NCBI GenBank assembly: GCA_025363815.1
Contig: JANYLB010000022.1
Coordinates: 1 to 64,000, forward strand
DNA: 64,000 nt
Reading direction: 5' to 3'
Source: Actinomycetes bacterium
GTDB lineage: Bacteria > Actinomycetota > Acidimicrobiia > IMCC26256 > JANYLB01
A program made the position numbers and the translations under genes. The notes beneath the pieces were generated by a model. It was not told the DNA's origin and ran no database searches. It saw only the letters and a list, made by a program, of their open reading frames with translations. Position 1 is the stretch's first letter. The number at the start of each line of letters is the position of its first letter. Below, in pieces: positions 40,371-49,762 of the stretch.

Positions 40371-42776
40371 TCAGAGGTAGTCGTGGCGGGCGAGATGCCG
40401 GGTCGCGAACCAGCCCGGGATAGCGGGGAAGTAGTAGAACGCGAATTGGTTGGCGAGCGCGGCCGCGACGGCAATGTCTCGGCTTACGCCGAACGAAACC
40501 AGCGCCGCTGAGAGCCCGACCGTCCCCACGGCGGTGCCGCCTCCGGGGATCGGAATGGTGGAGGCGATCGTCATGATCGCGATGTTCGCCGCGAGCAGTT
40601 CCCAGAACGACGTATGCCCACCAAAGGCGATCAGGCAGGCCTGAAGGCACAAGGTCGAGAGGAGGATCGCCATGACGTTTCCACCGATGAGGAGCGCGAG
40701 GTGTTGTGGTGAACGCAGCGCGCTCCACATCGTCGACGCGCCGCGGCTTACAGGTGGAATCACCATTTGGCGCAGCCGGGGAACCAGGGCGACAAGCGCA
40801 CTGATCAGCGCGACGACAACCACGAGGATGAGCGTCGAGAGGAGGAGCCCGCCGGTCGGGATCAGCGAGAGATCGACACGTGCGGGTTCGAGCGTCAGCG
40901 CGATGACGAAGAGGCCGGCCGATGCGACGAGCGCGCCGGCCGCGCTGAGGATCCCCCCGGCCGCGACCGCCGCGCTGAGATCGACGCCGACCTTCTGAAG
41001 GAAGCGCACTTGCATCGCCTGGCCCCCGATCCCCGGGATCGCGAGGTTGGAGAATGACATGCCGAGCTCAACCTCGGTGGTCGCCAACAACGGCAGTCGC
41101 ACCGGCACCGTCCCTTGAAGACCGATCGCGTAGGCCACGTTCGACCAGAGCGACAACACGAGCGCGAGGGCGATCCACGGCCAGTCCGCGCTGCGAAGGG
41201 TCTCCCCCACGGCAACGGGATCACCGATGCTGGCGAGGAGCACCGCTACGGCCACAAGAGCGCCCATCGCCATAGCCGCGCTCGTGAGACTGATCCGATG
41301 CAGGTGCGTGGGCTCGGGCGGCTCGATGCCGACCGCCTTCGCGCCCGCGTTCCGGAGGCGATCCAGCAGCTCGACGAGTGCGCGGCGTCGGTCACCCGCG
41401 AACCCGTGAGTCGTGCTGTTGAACACCGCCGGCTGGAGGAACGGAAGCGCAGCCGCCAATTTCGGGCGTCCGAGCACGACCGCTGCGGCCCTCACAGCAC
41501 GCTCCTCGCCCACGATCGCGGCGGTTCCCGCTAGGAGCACGGCAACGTCCTGCGCCATCCGTTCCGCGCTGCCCGACGACACCGCATCGTCGAACCCGAC
41601 GATCCACGGTTTTCGATCCACCACAATCACGTGCTCGGGGTCAAGGTTGTTATGAACGACGCGAGCGTCGTGCAAGACCACGACGCTCTTCCAGATCCGA
41701 TCCAGCAGCTCGTCATCAAGCGACCCGGAGTCGAGCTCCGAGAGGCGGACGCCCTCGATGGGTCGCTGCACCAGCACCGCGGCGCGAGACCCTGCCGCAC
41801 CCGCGGCAACGACTCGAGGAACATTCACCCCGGCCTGCGCAGCGACGAGAATGAGATACGCCTCGTGCTCGACCTGTTCCACGCGCGTGAACGCGAGCCG
41901 CGGGCCCGGGTCCTTAAAGAACATCGTGACCCATACCTTCGATAACAGTCGAGCTTGAGCCTCGTCACGCCCGATCACCTTGACTCTGAGCGGACCCTGG
42001 TCGTCCGTCGCCGTCATGACGGTGCAACGGCCGGGTTGTTCCGGCGCGATCCGGGCCTCGCGGGCGTCGATCCCCAGAACCGCGAGCGCGGCGATGACCT
42101 GCGGGATCGTCGGCCGCATCCCGGGCGATCCGAAGATCAGATGCACAGCCGCTCCGACTCCCCACCCGAGCACCAGTCCACCGAACAGGTCCAGCGGAAA
42201 GGCGGCTCCGAGATAGAGGGCTGACGCGCCCGCCGCCACCACGGCCAGCCAACCGACAACCCGCGTCGGCCGGGTCACGTAAGGCGACGCGACGGCGATC
42301 ACGGCCACGATGACGGCGACCCTCACCGATGGAAATGACGCTGATCCTCCGACGCCCGCCACGATCCGAACTGCGCGGGAGATGACGATGGGAGCATCGA
42401 TGATCCCGTCCAACGAGCGGGCAATCGCCCAAGCCAGGACGCCGGCGACCAACAGATCTCGCGCCAAACGCCAACGCCGACCGACCAGCGCCGCGACCGC
42501 TACGAGCCCGACTGCCCACAGCGCTCCAAGCCGATAGAAGCTACGGAAGAGTGGCATCAACGCAACGGGCAGTGTGTTGAACAGATCGAACAACGCCCGC
42601 TCGCTCGCGGTGACGTCGCCGGCTTGGCGCGCCGCGAGCGCCAGCAGGACCAGCGCGATCGCGACGCGAACCCAATCGCTGCTCCTGCGCCTGAGGTCTC
42701 CCTCGCCGGCGCGACGAAACAAGCGGCGCCTCCAACCGATCCGCGGCTCGGTCGAACGCGTGCTTGCAGAGCTCAT
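40371..42776 (-). CDS. PAP2-like / kinase-like / LPG-synthase-type flippase fusion protein
   Basis: 801 aa from ATG 42776 (TTG 42833 possible). Three parts: (1) residues about 20-220, a multi-span domain with PAP2 layout but with PSVR at 149-152 where PSGH is expected and LGAAFPLD where LGxHFPxD is expected, so the catalytic histidines are missing; (2) about 240-470, a kinase-like domain with HNNLDPEH at 375 (Asp replaced by Asn) and GFDDA near 393; (3) about 490-801, eight spans of the LPG_synthase_TM (UPF0104, MprF flippase) type, with SFSNLAIPGIGGQAMQ and PIPGGGTAVG. Probably a lipid or lipid-linked sugar transporter. Confidence 0.78.
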   Translation of the reverse strand: MSSASTRSTEPRIGWRRRLFRRAGEGDLRRRSSDWVRVAIALVLLALAARQAGDVTASERALFDLFNTLPVALMPLFRSFYRLGALWAVGLVAVAALVGRRWRLARDLLVAGVLAWAIARSLDGIIDAPIVISRAVRIVAGVGGSASFPSVRVAVIVAVIAVASPYVTRPTRVVGWLAVVAAGASALYLGAAFPLDLFGGLVLGWGVGAAVHLIFGSPGMRPTIPQVIAALAVLGIDAREARIAPEQPGRCTVMTATDDQGPLRVKVIGRDEAQARLLSKVWVTMFFKDPGPRLAFTRVEQVEHEAYLILVAAQAGVNVPRVVAAGAAGSRAAVLVQRPIEGVRLSELDSGSLDDELLDRIWKSVVVLHDARVVHNNLDPEHVIVVDRKPWIVGFDDAVSSGSAERMAQDVAVLLAGTAAIVGEERAVRAAAVVLGRPKLAAALPFLQPAVFNSTTHGFAGDRRRALVELLDRLRNAGAKAVGIEPPEPTHLHRISLTSAAMAMGALVAVAVLLASIGDPVAVGETLRSADWPWIALALVLSLWSNVAYAIGLQGTVPVRLPLLATTEVELGMSFSNLAIPGIGGQAMQVRFLQKVGVDLSAAVAAGGILSAAGALVASAGLFVIALTLEPARVDLSLIPTGGLLLSTLILVVVVALISALVALVPRLRQMVIPPVSRGASTMWSALRSPQHLALLIGGNVMAILLSTLCLQACLIAFGGHTSFWELLAANIAIMTIASTIPIPGGGTAVGTVGLSAALVSFGVSRDIAVAAALANQFAFYYFPAIPGWFATRHLARHDYL

Positions 42777-42888
42777 CGTCGTGCAGTCTGGCCTACCCCC
42801 GAGCTCCACGAGCGCATACGACGATGTGCTCAAAGACGCCTAGGCGTCCGAGCCGCACTGACCTTGTCCGTGACACCGTCCTGGGGAC

Positions 42889-43353
42889 CTACCCCCAGGC
42901 GAGCTGGGTGACGAGCAACAGAGAAACCAAAGCGAAACAGAGCAGGTGGTCACGGAGCACGGACCGGCAGAGCCTGAACTGGGTTGCCACCGGGTCCTGC
43001 CGAGCGCCCAAGCGAATCGCGCTCGGCACTGTTCGTGCCGCCGCGAGTCCGATGGAGACCACCGCCGAGATCGCCGACACTGCGCTCACCCAACGGGGAG
43101 CATCGTTTTGAACCGCCTGCACGACGATCGCGAGCAACATCGCAAGCATCACGGCTGCGATCAGCCGGCTCATCGGCCTGCTATCGGTCGTGACCCGTCG
43201 GTAGTAGCTCCCGATCGATGCCAGCACCGGTTCGCTGACCTCAGCCGGGACACCCTGGGCGAGACGGAACGCCTGCACATCGAACATCAGGTCCATCCAG
43301 AGCACTGCGAGCAGGAAACCGGCCCCGGTGGCCACGACTGACTGCATGCTCAT
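42889..43353 (-). CDS. Hypothetical four-span membrane protein
   Basis: 154 aa from ATG 43353, with GGAG about 8 bp upstream. Four hydrophobic segments are seen: VVATGAGFLLAVLWMDLMF, LIAAVMLAMLLAIVVQAV, WVSAVSAISAVVSIGLAAA and HLLCFALVSLLLVTQLAWG. The WMDLMFDVQ segment is typical of small uncharacterised integral membrane proteins of the DUF1772 kind, but I cannot assign a function. It lies between the flippase fusion and the GH43 gene on the same strand. Confidence 0.65.
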   Translation of the reverse strand: MSMQSVVATGAGFLLAVLWMDLMFDVQAFRLAQGVPAEVSEPVLASIGSYYRRVTTDSRPMSRLIAAVMLAMLLAIVVQAVQNDAPRWVSAVSAISAVVSIGLAAARTVPSAIRLGARQDPVATQFRLCRSVLRDHLLCFALVSLLLVTQLAWG

Positions 43354-43462
43354 GAGGTCTACTCCGAAGAGGCTGGCGCGGAGCCATCCACGCCCCGGTC
43401 GGTGAGAACCCAGCGGGTGGCCCGGTCCACGGGAACTTCTCGGCGGTTGTCCCTCCGGTCGG

Positions 43463-44461
43463 TCAACCGAAGTTGGGCTCGCCCGACGGGAACGAGAGCG
43501 GTGAGGTGAAAAGGAAGCGGTCGTATCCGCCGCCGACCTGTCCGGACATCCACGCGCTGTACGCGAGTTGGGTTGTGCCATCGCCCGCGCGAAAAGGGAA
43601 AGGTCCCCCCGGTCCAGCCATCGAGCCACGCGACTTGATGATGGGCGACGAGTAGACGCGCGCGCATCCGCCGAGCGGCGACGAGCACGCCGCGACGCCG
43701 ATCGCGTAACGCGGCGTGTCGTAGTTGTTCGCCGAGTAGAAGAGCCAGTACCGATTGCCGGAGCGCGCGAGAGCCGGGTTCTCGATGACCGTTCCCTCCC
43801 ATGGCTGGGCCGTCGCCAAGAGCATTCGGGTGTCACTCCCAGTCGCCCACGTCGTGCCGCTCGCCGTGAGCTCGCGCGCCCAGATCATGGTGGGCTCCAC
43901 GTTGACAACACCCTCGGTCTTCCACAGCAGGTAGTTCCGACCGTCGCTGTCGGCGAAGAAGAACGGGTCGATGGATCCTCCGTCGGAGGTCATACAGACG
44001 AGCGGTTCACTGCGCGCGTCGGTGAACGGACCGACCGGACTCGACGACATCGCCACCGAGACGCAGCGGCGCGGCGGGTTCAGTGTGTGGTTCAACGCGG
44101 AGTAGAAGAGGAGGTACGTGCTCCCGACCCTGGCGACGGTCGGCGCCCAGAACTCCCCGTCCGTCGTCCAGGCCGGTGGATGAGGGAACGCGTCGGCCTG
44201 CCAGCGGAGATCGCGCAGGTTGCCGGTCGTGCTGACGAGTACGGGTACGTGGGAGGCCCGGGTGCCGTAGAGCCAGTTGCTGGCGTAGGCATAACTCATT
44301 GCTCCTTCGACGAGAATCGACGGATCGGCAAGACCGGCGTTGTCGAGAGATCGCTGTGGGTCGGTGGGGCCCGAGAAGGGCGCGACGCGCAGGCACCCAC
44401 CGAGGAGCGCGGCGAGCACGGCGAGGGCAGCGGCGAGGCGCAGGCGGCTTCCGTTCCGCAT
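43463..44461 (-). CDS. Glycoside hydrolase family 43-like lipoprotein
   Basis: 332 aa from ATG 44461. The signal LAAALAVLAALLGGC ends in a lipobox. The rest fits a five-bladed beta-propeller: ADPSILVEG (with the catalytic-base aspartate position), DGEFWAPTVARVGSTYLLFYS, SIDPFFFADSDGRNYLLWK (second acidic position) and EGTVIENPALARSGNRYWLFYS (the E of the general acid). Such enzymes release arabinose, xylose or galactose from side chains. It could trim a surface polysaccharide. Confidence 0.82.
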   Translation of the reverse strand: MRNGSRLRLAAALAVLAALLGGCLRVAPFSGPTDPQRSLDNAGLADPSILVEGAMSYAYASNWLYGTRASHVPVLVSTTGNLRDLRWQADAFPHPPAWTTDGEFWAPTVARVGSTYLLFYSALNHTLNPPRRCVSVAMSSSPVGPFTDARSEPLVCMTSDGGSIDPFFFADSDGRNYLLWKTEGVVNVEPTMIWARELTASGTTWATGSDTRMLLATAQPWEGTVIENPALARSGNRYWLFYSANNYDTPRYAIGVAACSSPLGGCARVYSSPIIKSRGSMAGPGGPFPFRAGDGTTQLAYSAWMSGQVGGGYDRFLFTSPLSFPSGEPNFG

Positions 44462-44573
44462 GGATGGCTCCCGATGGTGTGGGTGCAGGGCACACCGCCA
44501 TCGGCGCGCCCCCTGGAGGATCGGCCGAAGAGCACGTTAACTTGATTCGAGGTCTCTGACCTGCGGTTCCTTG

Positions 44574-44645
44574 TGGGCGGTAGAGGATTTGAACCTCTGA
44601 CCCCTTCCGTGTCAGGGAAGTGCTCTACCCCTGAGCTAACCGCCC
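44574..44645 (-). tRNA. tRNA-Val (GAC)
   Basis: The minus strand folds as a complete cloverleaf: acceptor GGGCGGT paired with ACCGCCC, D-arm with TTAGCTCAGGGGTAGAGC, anticodon stem CTTCC/GGAAG with loop CTGACAC (anticodon GAC), and T-arm GAGGTTCAAATCCTC. Length 72 nt to the discriminator A; CCA is not encoded. Open frames over it are artefacts. Confidence 0.95.
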
Positions 44646-44778
44646 GAGCGGCCACGTCGAGACGCGAACCGGCGGTGAGCTTAGTTGACCAAATGATGGC
44701 TTAGGTCTCTGCATGCGGCGCCGATAGGAACCGTGTACGGCCGGTACGTAGGGTCAGGGAAGACCAGGGGGAACCAGC

Positions 44779-46110
44779 ATGTGGCTGCACCGATTCCCGT
44801 CGACCCGGCGGCGCGTCGCGTCACCCGTCGTAGTCGCGGCGGCGCTCATGATCCTCGGCGCAGCATGTGGCCCGGGTACCGGTGTGCCGATACCGACCGT
44901 TCCCAGCGGCGCCGGGCTCTCTTGTGTGGCCACGACGGGATCCTCGGCCGGCAGCGCGGCGGCGGCGTCCACCCCGTCCACAACGGGACCGACATCTCCT
45001 GGCGTCATCCTCTCTGCTTCGGCCGCGGCCGCGCTCGCAACGACCACATACCACAACGAAGCCGCGACGCCGACCGACACCGTTCCAATCGTGACCGTTG
45101 AGAACACCCCCACCGGCCCGCGCGTCGAGACCCACAATGTCGACTCAGCCGGAGAAGCAGCCGTCGTCGCGACCAAGGCGGCGCGTGGTGCCGATCTCGT
45201 CGGTCTCGAGGCCGACAGTCCGGTCGCGGCTTCGGCTGCACCGAACGATCCGATGCGCCCTCAACAGTGGGGCATCACCGAGACGACCTTCGGCTCCCTC
45301 TGGCCGACCGTAGTGGGCACCGGAGTGACCATCGCCGTGCTCGATACCGGCGTCGACGCGACACACCCCGACCTCGCCGGCAGAGTCCTGGCCGGGTGCC
45401 AGTTCCTGGGCGGCCTGAACACAGGCGCGCCCGGGGCGAACGATGACTACGGTCACGGAACCCATGTCGCCGGCATCGCCGCGGCGCTGACCAACAATGG
45501 CCGCGGCATCGTCGGCGCCGCGCCCGGCGTACGGATCCTGCCGGTCAAGGTCCTCGACAAAACCGGTCGGGGTTACTCGTCCGACATCGCGAACGGCATC
45601 GTGTGGGCCACCAACAATGGCGCCCAGGTGATCAACATGAGCCTCGGTGGCCCTTCGCCGAGCACTGCGATGACGGAAGCGGTCACCTACGCCCGCTCGC
45701 GCGGCGTGACGGTCGTCGCCGCCGCGGGTAACTCCGCGCTGGTAGACAACGCGGCGAGCTACCCAGGTGCGACAGAGGGTGTGCTCGGCGTCGGAGCCGT
45801 CGACCGGAGCATGCAGCGCGCGACGTTCTCGAACGCCGGCAGCTACGTAGCTCTTGCCGCCCCCGGGGTCTATATCCTCTCGACGCTACCGGGTGGCACC
45901 TACGCCTCCTGGAGCGGCACCTCGATGGCATCCCCTTTCGTGGCCGCGGCGGCGGCAATCGTGAAGGCCGCGCATCCGGGGTGCACCCCCGACGGCGTCG
46001 GGGCTCGACTCGAGCTGGGTGCGACAGATCTCGGAACGCCCGGCCGCGACCCTTCGTTCGGCTTCGGCCTGGTAAATCCGCTGCGCGCGCTCTCGGTGAG
46101 CGGCTGCTGA
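44779..46110 (+). CDS. Subtilisin-family serine protease lipoprotein
   Basis: 443 aa from ATG 44779 with CAGGGGGAA upstream. The signal VVVAAALMILGAAC ends in a lipobox. A Thr/Ala-rich propeptide region precedes the S8 catalytic domain: Asp in VTIAVLDTGVDATHPDL, His in DYGHGTHVAGIAAAL, the oxyanion Asn in VVAAAGNSA, and Ser in WSGTSMASPFVAA. All triad residues are intact. It acts outside the membrane, perhaps in processing of surface proteins. It converges with the FtsX-type permease with a 3-bp gap. Confidence 0.93.
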   Translation: MWLHRFPSTRRRVASPVVVAAALMILGAACGPGTGVPIPTVPSGAGLSCVATTGSSAGSAAAASTPSTTGPTSPGVILSASAAAALATTTYHNEAATPTDTVPIVTVENTPTGPRVETHNVDSAGEAAVVATKAARGADLVGLEADSPVAASAAPNDPMRPQQWGITETTFGSLWPTVVGTGVTIAVLDTGVDATHPDLAGRVLAGCQFLGGLNTGAPGANDDYGHGTHVAGIAAALTNNGRGIVGAAPGVRILPVKVLDKTGRGYSSDIANGIVWATNNGAQVINMSLGGPSPSTAMTEAVTYARSRGVTVVAAAGNSALVDNAASYPGATEGVLGVGAVDRSMQRATFSNAGSYVALAAPGVYILSTLPGGTYASWSGTSMASPFVAAAAAIVKAAHPGCTPDGVGARLELGATDLGTPGRDPSFGFGLVNPLRALSVSGC

Positions 46111-46113
46111 GCG

Positions 46114-48693
46114 CTACTCGTTCGCGATCGCCTCGAGCACGTGCAGGCGGCCCGCTCGCCAGGCCGGGATGATCGCGGCGATCACACCGGCTATGGCGAA
46201 CACCACAACGAAGACCGCCAGCTGCGCCATCGGGATGCTGAACTCGTCGACAAACTGGCCGCTCAGCGCGCTGACTACAGCCCATCCCCAGAGCATGCCA
46301 ACGACGACGCCCACGAGACTCCCGATCACAGCGATGACCACCGATTCACCGCGGATCATCCTTCGCACCTGCCGACGACTCATCCCGACCACCCGCAGCA
46401 GGCCGAGCTCTCGCGTCCGCTCGTACACCGAAAGCATCAAGGTGTTCACGATGCCGAGCACTGCGATCAACTCGGAGAGGAAGAGCAGAGCGAAGAACAC
46501 GTTGAGGAACTGATCGATGGTCCGCTCGCGTTCCGCACGGTACTGGTCGACGGTATGGACCGACACGTTGGGGAACGGCCCCGCGAGCCCCCGTTCCAAG
46601 GCGCCACCGACCGCCTTGACCTGTCCGGGCTGCGCTTTCACATAGACGAGCGTGTCCTGCTGCGCGCCGCCGAAGCCCTGTTCGAACATGTCCTGGGCTA
46701 TCACGACATCTACCGGGAACGCGCCAGTGACCCGGCGGTTCTCGTAGACACCTACGACCGGCAGGTCCTGGGATCCGAGTCGGGGAAACGAGACCGTAGC
46801 CCGGCCCCCTACCTTCAGCTTGTAGAAGTCGGCCGTCTGCTGCGAGAGCATGACTCCACCTCCAGACAGGCCCCCGGAGCCACCTTGGGAGTACTTCAAG
46901 TCGAAGACCTTGTCGATGCCGCGTGCATCGGCGCCGGTGATCGTCTCGCTGTGCTTGCCGACCAGGGCGTCGGCGAAGCGCAGCGCGACGAGCGCCTTGA
47001 TGCCCGGCACCGCAGCCGCAACTCGAGCGGCTTCGGGGGAGAAGCCGCCGAACTGCGGTGCGGCGATGATGAAGTCGGCGCGCACGCTGCTCGCGAGCGA
47101 GCTACGGACTGAGGTCTTCACCGAATCGGCGAATATGGCGACCAGCGAGACAAGGCCAAGGCCGACGACGAGCGCGGCGGCGGTCGCCGAAGTGCGGCGC
47201 GGGTTCCGCATCGCGTTCCCACGAGCCAGCGTGCCGGTTACCCCGAGCACCATCGGCAGCGGACGCCCGATGATCCCCGACATCCGACGCGCAAACAGCG
47301 GACCGAGCACGACGAGACCAAGGAAGACAACGAACCCGCCGGTGAATGCGGCCGCGACGGCGTACTGGGTGGTGAGACCTCCGAGCAGCGCGAACGCGAT
47401 GACCCCGCTGCCGACCAACAGCACCCCAACGCCGATGATCGAGCGCCATACCAATGGTGCGTTCCCCGTTGGCCGGAGATCTCCGATGGCCGCGATCGGT
47501 GCCGTGCGCGAGGCACGCAACGCAGGCGGAAGCGCCGCCGCGATCGTGACACCGATGCCGACCACCGCGCACGCGATGAGAGTCCGCGCGATGACTACAA
47601 GCTGGGTGTCGGGAACCGTCAGGCCGAACCGAGGGAGGAGCCAGAGCAAGAACTTCGCGAGCGCTATCCCTGCGCCGAACCCCACGGCCGCCGCGATCAT
47701 GCCTACCACCGCGGCCTCGACGATCACCGACCCGACGACCTGGCGACGCGACGCACCGAGCGCTCGGAACAGGCCGAGCTCGCGCGTACGCTGCGACACG
47801 AGAATCGTAAACGTGTTGAAGATTATGAATGCCCCTACGAACAGCCCAATGCCCGCGAAGCCGAGCAACGCGTCGTTGAGCGTGTTGAGAAATTGGTCTA
47901 CCGGCTTCTGGATCTCGGCCGCGACCTTTTCGGCCGACGTGACCTGGTAGCCCGGGCCGAGTTGGCGTTCGAGCGCGGCGCGCAGCGACGACACCACGGC
48001 TCGGGGTCTCGCCTTCACGATGACCTGGTCTACAAGACCGGGCGCGGCAAACACGCGCTGCGCGGTCGCAGGATCGAACGCCGCGGCGCTCACCGAGCCG
48101 AGGTCGAACTGATCACCGAGACCGAAGAGCCCGACGATGCGGAACGCCTCGGCCGGACCCTGGGAGAGCACCTTCACCCGATCGCCAACCGCGAAGCCGT
48201 TCCGTTGGGCGGTGCCCTCGTCCATCACCACCTCGCCATCGCGCTGCGGCGGCCGGCTCTTCCCGTCTTCGAGGATGCGCAGCGGCCCGACCGCGCCGTC
48301 GGACGAGGACCACGAGAACCCGAGCGACGGCGCACCACCGGACCCGATCGCGGTCTTTGCATCCTTCTTCACGAACTGCGCGTACCCCTGGAGCGAACCC
48401 TCCGCCGCGCCGACGCCCGGCACCCGACGAACCTGGCCGACGACGGTGTCGGGCATCCGAGCCCGGCTGGTCAGCCCTTCCGCGCCAGCCTTGCTGTCGA
48501 ACGGTGCCTGGCTCCGGACCACGAGATCGACGTTGATGGCGGTCTGGGCGAAAACGTGCCCGAACGATTGCTTCAGCGTGTCGGTGAGTACGTAGGTCCC
48601 GCTCACGAACGCGACGCCAATCACGATCGCCAATGCGGTGAGGGTCAGACGCACCTTCCGCGCGAAGAGGCCCCGGACGGTCGCCTTCCACAT
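46114..48693 (-). CDS. FtsX/MacB-type ABC transporter permease
   Basis: 859 aa from ATG 48693, with AAGGAAG upstream. It begins MWKATVRGLFARKVRLTLTALAIVIGVAFVSGTYVLTDT, the standard first span (split here: positions 48693-48580). A MacB periplasmic core domain follows, then an FtsX domain (FAGIGLFVGAFIIFNTFTILVS), a second set of spans and core, and a final FtsX domain with VLGIVNTLMLSVYERTRELG and RVVGMSRRQVRRMI. Such double permeases work with a LolD/MacB-like ATPase to move lipids, lipoproteins or drugs. No ATPase gene adjoins it here. Confidence 0.85.
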   Translation of the reverse strand: MWKATVRGLFARKVRLTLTALAIVIGVAFVSGTYVLTDTLKQSFGHVFAQTAINVDLVVRSQAPFDSKAGAEGLTSRARMPDTVVGQVRRVPGVGAAEGSLQGYAQFVKKDAKTAIGSGGAPSLGFSWSSSDGAVGPLRILEDGKSRPPQRDGEVVMDEGTAQRNGFAVGDRVKVLSQGPAEAFRIVGLFGLGDQFDLGSVSAAAFDPATAQRVFAAPGLVDQVIVKARPRAVVSSLRAALERQLGPGYQVTSAEKVAAEIQKPVDQFLNTLNDALLGFAGIGLFVGAFIIFNTFTILVSQRTRELGLFRALGASRRQVVGSVIVEAAVVGMIAAAVGFGAGIALAKFLLWLLPRFGLTVPDTQLVVIARTLIACAVVGIGVTIAAALPPALRASRTAPIAAIGDLRPTGNAPLVWRSIIGVGVLLVGSGVIAFALLGGLTTQYAVAAAFTGGFVVFLGLVVLGPLFARRMSGIIGRPLPMVLGVTGTLARGNAMRNPRRTSATAAALVVGLGLVSLVAIFADSVKTSVRSSLASSVRADFIIAAPQFGGFSPEAARVAAAVPGIKALVALRFADALVGKHSETITGADARGIDKVFDLKYSQGGSGGLSGGGVMLSQQTADFYKLKVGGRATVSFPRLGSQDLPVVGVYENRRVTGAFPVDVVIAQDMFEQGFGGAQQDTLVYVKAQPGQVKAVGGALERGLAGPFPNVSVHTVDQYRAERERTIDQFLNVFFALLFLSELIAVLGIVNTLMLSVYERTRELGLLRVVGMSRRQVRRMIRGESVVIAVIGSLVGVVVGMLWGWAVVSALSGQFVDEFSIPMAQLAVFVVVFAIAGVIAAIIPAWRAGRLHVLEAIANE

Positions 48694-48778
48694 CAGCGAC
48701 GATTCTTCCTTATTCGCGACCCGACCTCGGGTCAGGGCAGCAGGTTCTACGATCCGAACCCGATGAAGGGAGCCCGCC

Positions 48779-49615
48779 ATGGGGCTGGTCAACGGAGTTT
48801 CGGTCAACGGACATCTGGTCAATGGGGGTCTTCTCGCCGGCCACCGTGCGGTCATCACCGGCGGAGGATCAGGGATCGGACGCGCCACCGCCCGCCGCAT
48901 GGCTGCCGAAGGCGCCCGGGTCACGGTGCTCGACATCGATGGTGAGGCGGCGTCGGCCGTAGCAGAGGAGATCGGTGGCCACGCGTACCGCGTCGACGTC
49001 ACCGACTACGACGGACTCGAGTCGGCTCTGCATCGCGCGGCCGAGGCCATGGGTGGCCTCTCTCTGTTGTTCAACAACGCCGGGACCGGCAGTATCGGCC
49101 ACATCCACGAGACCACGCTCGAAGAATGGTCTCGCCTCATTGCCATCAATCTCACCGGCGTCTTCCACGGGTTCCGCGCCGGCGTGCCGCTGATCCAGGC
49201 CGCAGGTGGCGGTGCGATCGTCAGCACGTCTTCGATCAGCGGGATCCGACCCGCCGCGGGCGAAGCCGCGTACTCGGCCGCGAAGGCCGGCGTCGCCGCG
49301 ATGACTGCCAACGCTGCGCTCGAGTACGCGCCCGACATACGCGTCAACGCAGTCGCGCCCGGGATGATCCGCACCGCCCTCACCGAGCCGCTGCTCGGCG
49401 GGTTCCCGCATCTCACCGAGCGCTACGAGCGCTCGACCCCGCTCGGTCGCCTCGGCGAGCCCGAAGACATCGCCGACGTCGTCGTCTTCCTCTGCTCCGA
49501 ACAGGCCCGGTTCATCACCGGCCAGAACATCGTGATCGACGGCGGAATGACCCTCCACGGCTCCGGCGTAGACGGAGTCCTCGACGAGGTGCACAAGCTC
49601 ATGGGACGCGCCTGA
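48779..49615 (+). CDS. Short-chain dehydrogenase/reductase
   Basis: 278 aa from ATG 48779. The cofactor motif is VITGGGSGIGRATARRMA, with VLDID at the end of strand 2 (an acidic residue, favouring NAD). NNAGTGSIG, the catalytic Ser in VSTSSISGIRP and YSAAKAG complete the active site, and the end FITGQNIVIDGGMTLHGSG is classical. It starts at an ATG divergent from the FtsX permease. Substrate unknown; the downstream FAD oxidase and ThDP enzyme suggest hydroxy-acid or alcohol metabolism. Confidence 0.88.
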   Translation: MGLVNGVSVNGHLVNGGLLAGHRAVITGGGSGIGRATARRMAAEGARVTVLDIDGEAASAVAEEIGGHAYRVDVTDYDGLESALHRAAEAMGGLSLLFNNAGTGSIGHIHETTLEEWSRLIAINLTGVFHGFRAGVPLIQAAGGGAIVSTSSISGIRPAAGEAAYSAAKAGVAAMTANAALEYAPDIRVNAVAPGMIRTALTEPLLGGFPHLTERYERSTPLGRLGEPEDIADVVVFLCSEQARFITGQNIVIDGGMTLHGSGVDGVLDEVHKLMGRA

Positions 49616-49703
49616 GCGCCTACGCTGGCCGCACCATGTCGGTCGATCTGCGAACCCGCATATACGGCACCCCGGCGCGCGCTCCTGAGTCGGATCTCCA
49701 CCT

Positions 49704-49732
49704 GAGGTCGAGACTCCAACACCCTCGACCTC
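49704..49732 (+). other. Perfect 9-bp inverted repeat (hairpin or operator)
   Basis: GAGGTCGAG at 49704-49712 and CTCGACCTC at 49724-49732 are exact reverse complements with an 11-nt loop. It lies in the 147-bp gap between the SDR and the FAD oxidase. There is no T-tract after it, so it is a weak terminator at best; an operator for the downstream genes is equally possible. Confidence 0.45.
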
Positions 49733-49762
49733 TACTAGAGCTTGACTGTTCGTGTGATCTGA

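Noticed and set aside
44296..44655. 119-codon frame over the tRNA-Val region
   Set aside because: It reads through a complete tRNA cloverleaf and the start of the GH43 gene; it is not a protein gene.
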